Below, piece after piece: positions 1-5,862 of a stretch of 5,943 nucleotides of DNA; positions within the stretch are counted from its first letter, which is position 1, and each line of letters begins with the position of its first letter. Source of the DNA: Alphaproteobacteria bacterium (GTDB lineage Bacteria > Pseudomonadota > Alphaproteobacteria > RF32 > CAG-239). The notes under the pieces are model-generated. The model had not been told where the DNA came from and ran no database searches. It worked only from the letters and a program-made list of their open reading frames with translations. Location: assembly GCA_017557925.1 (NCBI GenBank), contig JAFYWO010000021.1, positions 1 through 5,943 of the forward strand, given 5' to 3'. The translations under genes were made by a program, and so were the position numbers.

Positions 1-255
1 GATGTCGGTGGTGACAACGGCGACGATAACTTAGGTGGTGATGATGTTGGTGGCGACAATGGCGACGATAACTTAGGTGGCGATGATAACTTAGGTGGCG
101 ATGATGTTGGTGGCGACAACGGCGACGATAATTTAGGTGGCGATGATGTCGGTGGTGACAACGGAGATGAAGATCTAGGTGGCGATGATGTTGGTGGCGA
201 TAACGGCGATGATAATTTAGGTGGCGATGATGTCGGTGGTGACAACGGCGATGAT
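1..255 (+). repeat. In-frame 42-bp tandem repeats encoding an acidic 14-residue unit
   Basis: Units start at 1, 43, 103, 145, 187 and 229, with an 18-bp partial unit at 85-102. The consensus peptide is DVGGDNGDDNLGGD. Every step is a multiple of three, so copy-number change would keep the frame. The last unit decays after 255 into DEPKVV, and the array probably continues upstream of base 1. The stretch DNGDDNLGGD resembles the calcium-binding RTX nonapeptide (GGxGxDxLx), but the period is 14 rather than 9 residues and one Gly is replaced by Asp. The resemblance is suggestive only. The array precedes the protease domain, so it would lie at or near the surface-exposed N-terminal end of the passenger. 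Confidence 0.95.
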
Positions 256-2808
256 GAACCTAAAGTTGTGCTTACCGATACAACAGTTGCAGATTTTGAA
301 GGTAATGCAGAGTATGCAAAAGGTAATTTCTTAAGCTCAATCAACGCATCAAAAGCCTATACTTATATATTTAAAAAAGATGAAGAAGGTAATCTTGTTT
401 CTCACAGGGCGGCAGATGATTTACCTTTAGATAAAGTAAAAGTTGGTATTGTTGATAGTGGTGTTTTTGCAAATAAGGATTTGAGTGGAAAAATTTCTGA
501 CACTTATTATGATATAAATAAATACAACGAATTGGGTGATACAAGTGTTTTAAGTAAAAGTATACACGGAATGGGTGTTAATTTTTATTTGATAGAAAAT
601 AAAAGTAAGGGACACTATTATCTTTTCCCTTTAATGAATAGTGGTTTTACCAGTTTTTATGGTTATGGTCCGCAAATTTTTGATAATTTAGATGATTTAG
701 ATAATGTTCTTGATTTTTCTTATGGAATATCAAGGGATGATTTTGTGGTTATAAATAATGGCGGTTCAAATCCGGGAATACCAGGTGTAGGAAACTTGAA
801 AGAGGAAGATGTGAATTTAGGTAATGGTGAAGTTGAGGAATTTTACCAAAGCTGGTGGGGGTATTTAACTTCTTTAAGTCATGGAACACACGTTGCCGGT
901 GTTGTCGGAGCAAATAGAGACGGTAGTGGTATGCACGGTGTTGCTTTTGAAAATGCCGAAATCGTGAATGTAACTTGGGACTTGGAAAATGACATATTTT
1001 CTACAGTAAGAAATATGGTTGATGATGAAGATGTTCAAGTTTTTAGTAATAGTTGGGGAAATAAAGTTACATCAAAAGTAAACGCATCTAAACTTAACTG
1101 GATGTATGATAATGACCCTTATATGCTTTATGCGTTTGCTTATGCGGCCAATAATGATGCTGTATGGGTGCAAGCAACAGGTAATGACTATGCTAATGAG
1201 GCTAGTGTTGAAAATTCAATCGGTAAACTTAATCTTAAGAGTTATGGGTATGAAGGAGATAGTGATATAGAAGTATCTTATTTGGCTGTTACGGCATTAA
1301 ATCCAAGTGATAAAACTTCTCAGGCTCCAAAGGGAACGATTGCTGATTTTGCTAATTATTGCGGAAGCGCAAAAGATTATTGTTTAGCGGCTCCAGGGGT
1401 TAAGGTTGTATCAACCGGTGCTTCTGAAGAAGGATATATAGCAATGTCTGGAACATCTCAGGCAACTCCTGTTGTTAGTGGAAGTATTGCTTTATTAAAA
1501 GGTTATTATAACTGGTTGAGTGCGCAAAACATTGCTTATTTGTTGTTAGAAACAGCTGATAACAGCGGAGCTTATGCAAATTCTGCTATTTATGGTCAAG
1601 GAGTTTTGGATTTAGAAGCTGCGGTTACAACACCTCTTGGCGATTTGAAGTTGCCTGAGAGTCCTGACCTTAAAGACTTAAAGAGTGCAAGTGCTTCAAG
1701 ACTTTATGCTTCAAGTGTAATGCAAAACAAAATGCTTGATGTAATGCCCAAAACTATAACTGCGTATGATAAATTAAATCGTCCGTTTGATTATAATAGT
1801 TCAAATTTAGTCAAAACAACTCATTCATCAAGTGCAAGAATGAAGAGCGAAGTTTCACGTTTGGCAATGGGAAGCAGAGCTACAAAAGTTCTAAAAGATG
1901 ATAAAACCGGTTATTCTTTTGCATCAAGCGAAAGTATGGATGCTAAAGGTTATGCAAACTTAACAAGTATTGATGTTGTAAAAGAAAGCGATAGCGGAGA
2001 GTTTCGTTTTTATTATGCCGAAAATTCTAAGTATTCCGGTTCAAATGATGCTTTAGTAAATTCATCTAACCCTTATTTTAGTATGCGTAATGCTTATGGT
2101 GTTGAAAACAGTATCAATTTGAATGAAAAATCAAAATTCAAATTATCCTTACAAACCGGAGAAAACGGTCTTTATGAACGTGATGAAGATTTGGATAAAA
2201 ACTCATTTGATGAACAATCTTATGCAATGAGTGCCGAATACAGCTTAAATTTGACCGATTATTTGGAGCTTTCAACATTGGGCGGTATGTTGTTTGAAGA
2301 AGATGCTATGTTGGGCTTAAACGGTGTCGGTTCTTTGGGTATCAGCGATAGCTCAACTTATTATGTCGGAGTTAAGACTAAACTTAATTTGACATCTGAT
2401 ATATCTTTGTTGGGAGCATATTACAGAGGTTATACAAGCAAGGCAGAAAGTAATATGTTATCAATATCAGATGTAGAAACCGAGAGCTTTATGTTGGCAG
2501 GTGAATATAGTTTTGATAAAGATAATAAAGTTGGTTTGATGTTTGAAAGTCCGATGAGTGTGGTAAAAGGAAGTTCTGTATTTACTTATTCTACTGGTCG
2601 TGACAGTGAGTCCGATACTGCTTATTTGAGCAAGCTAAAGACCTCACTTCAAGCGGAAGCCAAAGAGTATGATTTGGGAATGTATTTCAAATCAAAACCT
2701 TATAAAGATTTATCTGTTTTGGGTAAAATCCAAGCAAGATTTAATGCAGATGGCAATTCCGGCTTGGTTGATTATATGGGAGTTATTGGCGCTCAATATA
2801 ATTTCTGA
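1..2808 (+). CDS. S8 (subtilisin-like) serine protease autotransporter, 5'-truncated by the window edge
   Basis: The frame is open from base 1, so the GTG at 268 is not a credible start: it has no Shine-Dalgarno and lies downstream of in-frame repeats. The visible part is 935 residues (numbered from base 1). Residues 1-85 are acidic Asp/Gly/Asn repeats. The subtilisin domain spans about 145-545. Its catalytic Asp is D152 (GIVDSGV), His is H294 (SHGTHVAGVVG), the oxyanion Asn is N395 (ATGND) and the nucleophile is S486 (SGTSQATP), so the triad is complete. Two cysteines (C454, C461) before LAAPG could form a disulfide. A linker at about 545-640 contains an 'AYDKLNRPF' stretch that I recall from other S8 autotransporters. 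Residues about 650-935 alternate polar and aromatic residues and end in AQYNF, as expected of an outer-membrane barrel. By family knowledge (NalP, SphB1, Ssp) it would act at the cell surface, processing surface or secreted proteins; the substrate is unknown. The Asp-to-His spacing is unusually long (142 residues). The signal peptide is outside the window. Confidence 0.9.
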   Translation, partial: DVGGDNGDDNLGGDDVGGDNGDDNLGGDDNLGGDDVGGDNGDDNLGGDDVGGDNGDEDLGGDDVGGDNGDDNLGGDDVGGDNGDDEPKVVLTDTTVADFEGNAEYAKGNFLSSINASKAYTYIFKKDEEGNLVSHRAADDLPLDKVKVGIVDSGVFANKDLSGKISDTYYDINKYNELGDTSVLSKSIHGMGVNFYLIENKSKGHYYLFPLMNSGFTSFYGYGPQIFDNLDDLDNVLDFSYGISRDDFVVINNGGSNPGIPGVGNLKEEDVNLGNGEVEEFYQSWWGYLTSLSHGTHVAGVVGANRDGSGMHGVAFENAEIVNVTWDLENDIFSTVRNMVDDEDVQVFSNSWGNKVTSKVNASKLNWMYDNDPYMLYAFAYAANNDAVWVQATGNDYANEASVENSIGKLNLKSYGYEGDSDIEVSYLAVTALNPSDKTSQAPKGTIADFANYCGSAKDYCLAAPGVKVVSTGASEEGYIAMSGTSQATPVVSGSIALLKGYYNWLSAQNIAYLLLETADNSGAYANSAIYGQGVLDLEAAVTTPLGDLKLPESPDLKDLKSASASRLYASSVMQNKMLDVMPKTITAYDKLNRPFDYNSSNLVKTTHSSSARMKSEVSRLAMGSRATKVLKDDKTGYSFASSESMDAKGYANLTSIDVVKESDSGEFRFYYAENSKYSGSNDALVNSSNPYFSMRNAYGVENSINLNEKSKFKLSLQTGENGLYERDEDLDKNSFDEQSYAMSAEYSLNLTDYLELSTLGGMLFEEDAMLGLNGVGSLGISDSSTYYVGVKTKLNLTSDISLLGAYYRGYTSKAESNMLSISDVETESFMLAGEYSFDKDNKVGLMFESPMSVVKGSSVFTYSTGRDSESDTAYLSKLKTSLQAEAKEYDLGMYFKSKPYKDLSVLGKIQARFNADGNSGLVDYMGVIGAQYNF

Positions 2809-2830
2809 TAAGTTTTTTGTTTAAAAACAT

Positions 2831-2871
2831 AAAAAAAGTCCCCACAAGCATACGCTTATGGGGATTTTTTT
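2831..2871. terminator. Bidirectional rho-independent terminator between convergent genes
   Basis: A-run 2831-2837, then GTCCCCA (2838-2844) pairs with TGGGGAT (2859-2865), with one G-T wobble. After a C/A mismatch, AAGC (2846-2849) pairs with GCTT (2854-2857) around an ATAC loop. The T-run at 2865-2871 serves the plus-strand protease gene, and the A-run gives a U-run for transcripts of the minus-strand gene. The hairpin lies 22 bp past the protease stop. Its T-run overlaps the first two bases of the minus-strand stop codon. Confidence 0.93.
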
Positions 2872-4048
2872 AACCACAACTTACTCTGTATACGTCTCTC
2901 TGGTCTGTTTTTGAGAATCTTAAGACTTTGTAGGTTGAACGAACTTCTTCAAAAGTTTGTTTAACTTCAAACTCCCATGCATCTTCTTTTTTGCACAACA
3001 TTCCAGAGTGCCAAGGGATGTAAAATATGCCATCCTCAGTTTTTACTTCCCAGGCAATGAAGCGGACTGTTCTTTCTTTCAATACACCAAGTTTGATGTA
3101 TGAAACCTCATCAAAAATCTCGTTTAATTTTTTAGACAAGCATTTGAGATTGAGGTAGTCCGGTCTTCTGTTTTCAACAAAGCGGTTTTGCTTCCAAAGA
3201 GGAATAAATTCTTTATCTTTACGATAAAATACTCCTCCGTGAGTTGCTACCTGCATTCGTTTACACATTGAGTTGCAAATGTAGTCTTGAGATGCCAATG
3301 CAACTCGTAAAGACTCGTTAGCATTTTTTGCAAAAAACGTATATCCGCTTATTTTGTATACGTTAAAGAATTTGTTATTTTCTGTAAAGTTCAGAATGTT
3401 TTTTAACTCTTTGTTTGCAAGTTCCTCAATGCTTTGGGCATCAGGTAAGTTTACCGGGTTGTTCAGAGTTGTTTGGACTTTGAGTTTTTTATTTTCGCTC
3501 AAAGTTGTAAAGTCAATAAACTCCCAATTATTTTCTTCTTTGGCTATAAGACCATTATGTGTGGAAATGTAGTAATTTGTAGATTCTACTTTAATTTTCC
3601 ATACATTGTAGGTTGTCTTTTTTACCTTAAGGTAACCGTTCTTGATAGAATCAATTTTAGGAAAAACCTTACTTAATTCACTCAAAAGAGTGGATTTGTT
3701 TGCAAGACATTCTACTGTCTTATTTCCTTCCGGCTTCCAAAGAAGCTTTAGAGTTCTGCCTTCGTGATAGAATACTCCAAGGTGGCTAACCTTTGTTTGA
3801 GTATCCAAACCAACATTAAGCGCTTCATATCCGCCGATTGCGAATATAGTTTTGCCAGCGACAACATAAACATTTAAGTAATCTCCTTCAAGATGTTGAA
3901 GCATTTCCTCAAAATCTTGTGATGCCTGCTGTGCAAATGTTAGTACCACATCTGCACTTGGTGAAGAGTGATAATTTACAGAGCCTAACTCATAACAGTT
4001 CACAGTTCCTGAACTGTTTAATCTGATTGATCCAGTAGTCATATGCAT
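2870..4048 (-). CDS. Uncharacterised protein with a tandemly duplicated domain
   Basis: I do not recognise this 392-residue protein. It has no signal peptide, no membrane segment and no catalytic motif that I can name, so it is probably a soluble cytoplasmic protein. The sequence is an internal duplication. The core of copy A (residues 60-177) and copy B (230-360) share, in order, a VY..xG start, a GVFY motif (91-94; 272-275) followed by LW (103-104; 284-285), a long variable stretch ending in a V-W-x-(I/V)-K-V type strand, then Y(Y/I)(I/P)..H.G...K.E..WEF. Residues 366-392 (FEEV...DVYRVSCG) look like the start of a third copy that stops at once. Residues 1-45 are unique. The ATG at 4048 is the first after an in-frame stop eight codons upstream. 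It lacks a Shine-Dalgarno, and the second Met codon (4042) is an alternative. The gene converges on the protease gene and diverges from the hydrogenase gene. The length, even codon use and long undisturbed frame make it a real gene. Confidence 0.85.
   Translation of the reverse strand: MHMTTGSIRLNSSGTVNCYELGSVNYHSSPSADVVLTFAQQASQDFEEMLQHLEGDYLNVYVVAGKTIFAIGGYEALNVGLDTQTKVSHLGVFYHEGRTLKLLWKPEGNKTVECLANKSTLLSELSKVFPKIDSIKNGYLKVKKTTYNVWKIKVESTNYYISTHNGLIAKEENNWEFIDFTTLSENKKLKVQTTLNNPVNLPDAQSIEELANKELKNILNFTENNKFFNVYKISGYTFFAKNANESLRVALASQDYICNSMCKRMQVATHGGVFYRKDKEFIPLWKQNRFVENRRPDYLNLKCLSKKLNEIFDEVSYIKLGVLKERTVRFIAWEVKTEDGIFYIPWHSGMLCKKEDAWEFEVKQTFEEVRSTYKVLRFSKTDQRDVYRVSCG
2873..3913 (-). repeat. 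Protein-level tandem domain duplication within the uncharacterised gene
   Basis: Unit A covers residues 46-206 (bases 3913-3431), unit B residues 207-365 (3430-2954) and a 27-residue stub of unit C residues 366-392 (2953-2873). The copies are clearly related as protein but highly diverged in DNA, so the duplication is old. The conserved anchors are the VYxVxG-like strand, GVFY...LW, and H.G...K.E..WEF. The linker after WEF is longer in unit A (about 30 residues) than in unit B (about 8). I aligned these by eye. Confidence 0.8.
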
Positions 4049-4061
4049 AAAAATTTTTAAA

Positions 4062-4110
4062 ATTATATTTCAATTAGTGGTAAGTTAGCAGTTTTTTGTC
4101 TATCAGTCAA
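4062..4110 (-). promoter_or_regulatory. Candidate promoter(s) for the minus-strand gene
   Basis: Two candidates can be read on the minus strand. A perfect TATAAT at 4067-4062 would place transcription start about 7 nt before the ATG at 4048, giving a nearly leaderless mRNA, which fits the missing Shine-Dalgarno; its -35 region is poor. Alternatively TTGACT (4110-4105) is separated by exactly 17 nt from a weak -10, TAACTT (4087-4082). The region is so AT-rich that chance matches are likely. Confidence 0.4.
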
Positions 4111-4158
4111 GTAAAAAATAAAAATAATGAAGTTTTGTTTTTTTATTGAATTTACTTG
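4108..4158. repeat. 8-bp perfect inverted repeat in the divergent promoter region
   Basis: CAAGTAAA (4108-4115) and TTTACTTG (4151-4158) are exact reverse complements separated by 35 bp. The left arm abuts the candidate TTGACT element of the minus-strand gene, and the right arm lies about 72 bp before the hydrogenase start. The position would suit a shared operator, but no protein is implied and AT-rich DNA yields such pairs by chance. Confidence 0.4.
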
Positions 4159-4170
4159 TAAAATTATACT
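4142..4170 (+). promoter_or_regulatory. Weak candidate promoter for the hydrogenase gene
   Basis: TATACT at 4165-4170 matches five of six positions of a sigma-70 -10 box. The sequence 17 bp upstream (TTTATT, 4142-4147) is a poor -35. Transcription from here would give a leader of about 50 nt. Other AT-rich -10-like strings nearby (TATAAA 4177-4182, TATGCT 4186-4191) are possible instead. I see no convincing FNR-type site. Confidence 0.25.
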
Positions 4171-4217
4171 AAATTTTATAAATTCTATGCTAGTGTAAGG
4201 AACGTTTAATTGATTTT

Positions 4218-4223
4218 ATGAGG
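4218..4223 (+). promoter_or_regulatory. Ribosome binding site that decides the hydrogenase start
   Basis: ATGAGG (4218-4223) lies 6 nt before the ATG at 4230, which is normal Shine-Dalgarno spacing. The ATG at 4218 is in frame but is itself part of this site, and its nearest purine-rich stretch (AAGGA, 4197-4201) is 16 nt away, which is too far. Initiation at 4230 is therefore preferred. Confidence 0.75.
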
Positions 4224-4229
4224 TTTATA

Positions 4230-5681
4230 ATGTTAGCAGCTAAAAATTTTTTGTCTCCTATGCTTTATGATATTAAAGAAAGTGTTGCAAAATCTTTTAT
4301 TAACAATGATTTGTCAGATATTGAGGAAGTATATAAAGCTCTTTGTGAAAAGTATAAAAACAGAGCAAGTCAAGAGGCTATGCAAGCTTCTATTAAAGGG
4401 CAAATTTTGGCAACTCTCGGTTTTTTGGCACAAGAAGTTGATGCGAATCGCAATCTTTCAGATTTAGTAAAAGTTGCTTGTGACAGAGTATCTGCTCCAA
4501 GAGCCGGATTGTCTGTTATTAAAAGCGCTTGTAATGCTTGTAGAGCAAAGACTTTTGAAGTTACTTCTATGTGTCAGGGATGTGTTGCCAGACCTTGTGA
4601 AGCTAATTGCCCTAAAAAAGCAATAAGTGTTGAAGAAAAAGCATTTATTAACCAAGATTTGTGTATCAAATGCGGAATTTGTGCAAGTAATTGTCCTTAT
4701 GGTGCTATTCATCAGTCTAGAGTTCCTTGTGAAGACATTTGTCCTGTTAATGCTATAAAGAAAGATGAGATGGGTAGAGAAGAAATTGATGTTGAAAAAT
4801 GTATTTCTTGCGGTAAATGTTTACAGTCTTGTCCATTCGGCGCTATCAGTTATAACTCTCAAATGTTAGATGTTTTGAAACATATTAAGAATGGAAACCA
4901 AAAAGTTATAGCGTTGGTTGCACCTGCTATTTTGGGGCAGTTCGGTAATGATTTGGGTAAAGCTATTGCCGGATTTAAAGCTCTTGGTTTTGATGATGTG
5001 ATTGATGTTGCTTATGGTGCAGAATACACAAGTCGTGATGAGTCTAAAGAATTTATTGAAAGAATGGAAGAAGGTGCTCAATTTATGACAACTTCTTGCT
5101 GTCCTGCTTATGTTAAGACTGCAAAAGTTCACGTTCCTGAAATTGAAAAATTTGTTTCTCATACAGGTAGTCCAATGCGTTATATTGCAGAAATTGCTAA
5201 AGAACGTTATAAAGATGCAAAAATTGTATTTGTCGGACCTTGTCTTGCAAAACGTATTGAGGCAGAAAATGATCCTAATGTGGATTATGTTTTGGTATTC
5301 CAAGATGTTATAGCTATGTTAAATGCAAAAGGTGTTGATGTGAACAGTATTCAGGCAGATAGTTTTTCTGATGAGTCTTCATTGCAATCTCGCAGATATG
5401 CAATAAGTGGCGGTGTGGCAAGTGCTGTTGCTAATCTTATTAGCGAAAAAGCAGATTACAGACCTTATGCGATTAACGGATTAACAAAAGATGCTGTTAA
5501 AAGCTTAAAGAAATTTGCTCTTAAGGGGCTTGATGATGGTGCTAATATGCTTGAAGTTATGTGTTGCGAAGGTGGTTGTATTGCAGGTCCCGGATGTGTT
5601 AATCAGCCTAAAAAAGCAACTGTAATTTTAGAGAAATATGCAAGCGAAGGTAAAAACCAAAAGGAACTTTCTATTAAGTAG
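4230..5681 (+). CDS. Monomeric [FeFe] hydrogenase, group B type
   Basis: The protein is 483 residues from the start at 4230 and belongs to the iron-only hydrogenases that interconvert protons plus electrons with H2. Residues 1-95 are a helical N-terminal region. A cysteine-rich segment follows (C101, C104; C115-x2-C118-x4-C123-x3-C127P). Then come two [4Fe-4S] ferredoxin motifs, CIKCGICASNCP (C145, 148, 151, 155) and CISCGKCLQSCP (C191, 194, 197, 201), with an extra C167-x3-C171P between them. The H-cluster domain carries P1 TSCCPAY (C290, the likely proton-relay Cys; C291, a ligand), P2 GPCLAKR (C338) and P3 MCCEGGCIAGPGC (C446 and C450 as ligands). All four ligands are present. The GPC form of P2 and the size and Cys pattern fit group B (TIGR04105-like) rather than the classical MPC group A enzymes. 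It is likely cytoplasmic and ferredoxin-linked, with a physiological direction I cannot infer. No maturases or partner subunits are in the window. The gene ends in its own terminator and looks monocistronic. Confidence 0.93.
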   Translation: MLAAKNFLSPMLYDIKESVAKSFINNDLSDIEEVYKALCEKYKNRASQEAMQASIKGQILATLGFLAQEVDANRNLSDLVKVACDRVSAPRAGLSVIKSACNACRAKTFEVTSMCQGCVARPCEANCPKKAISVEEKAFINQDLCIKCGICASNCPYGAIHQSRVPCEDICPVNAIKKDEMGREEIDVEKCISCGKCLQSCPFGAISYNSQMLDVLKHIKNGNQKVIALVAPAILGQFGNDLGKAIAGFKALGFDDVIDVAYGAEYTSRDESKEFIERMEEGAQFMTTSCCPAYVKTAKVHVPEIEKFVSHTGSPMRYIAEIAKERYKDAKIVFVGPCLAKRIEAENDPNVDYVLVFQDVIAMLNAKGVDVNSIQADSFSDESSLQSRRYAISGGVASAVANLISEKADYRPYAINGLTKDAVKSLKKFALKGLDDGANMLEVMCCEGGCIAGPGCVNQPKKATVILEKYASEGKNQKELSIK

Positions 5682-5704
5682 TATGTTCTTTTTAAGATAA
5701 AGCT

Positions 5705-5737
5705 AAAGCGGAGAGGGTAAGACTTTCCGCTTTTTTT
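5705..5737 (+). terminator. Rho-independent terminator of the hydrogenase gene
   Basis: AAAGCGGAGAG (5705-5715) pairs with CTTTCCGCTTT (5723-5733) in an 11-bp stem with one G-T wobble and a 7-nt loop. A run of seven T (5731-5737) follows. It lies 23 bp after the stop codon. Confidence 0.93.
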
Positions 5738-5784
5738 GTTGTTTAGAGGGATTTTGTGTAATAAGGAACGTTTTTTTCTCTCTC

Positions 5785-5862
5785 TCGTCATCATGAGGAG
5801 CGTTCCCAACTCGTCATCACGAGGAGCTTTCTTTTTTCGTCATCACGAGGAGCGAATGCGAC
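5785..5862 (+). repeat. Three tandem copies of a repeat arm at exact 26-bp spacing
   Basis: The 17-mer TCGTCATCAYGAGGAGC occurs at 5785-5801, 5811-5827 and 5837-5853, with a single T/C difference in the first copy. The 9 bp between copies are unrelated (GTTCCCAAC, TTTCTTTTT, GAATGCGAC). Only the third copy continues into the full palindromic element. The first two look like left arms lacking their right halves. Confidence 0.85.

Noticed and set aside
268..270. GTG as the start codon of the protease gene
   Set aside because: The same frame is open back to base 1 through repeats, there is no ribosome binding site, and no signal peptide follows; a secreted protein needs one.
4096..4110. FNR-like site (TTG...CAA) upstream of the hydrogenase gene
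   Set aside because: The two half-sites are 9 bp apart instead of 8, and the inner bases do not match TTGAT-N4-ATCAA.
4218..4220. ATG as the hydrogenase start
   Set aside because: It is part of the ATGAGG Shine-Dalgarno for the ATG at 4230, and no well-spaced site precedes it.
4196..5773. 12-bp direct repeat TAAGGAACGTTT at 4196-4207 and 5762-5773 flanking the hydrogenase gene
   Set aside because: A 12-bp match is expected about once by chance in a window of this size; there are no integrase genes or other signs of a mobile unit.
3354..5809. Several short open frames opposite or within the two larger genes
   Set aside because: They overlap well-supported genes in other frames, show low-complexity or composition-driven translations, and lack ribosome binding sites.
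5785..5862. CRISPR array
   Set aside because: Repeats are only 17 bp with 9-bp spacers, there are only three copies, no cas genes are near, and the repeat belongs to a palindromic intergenic element.
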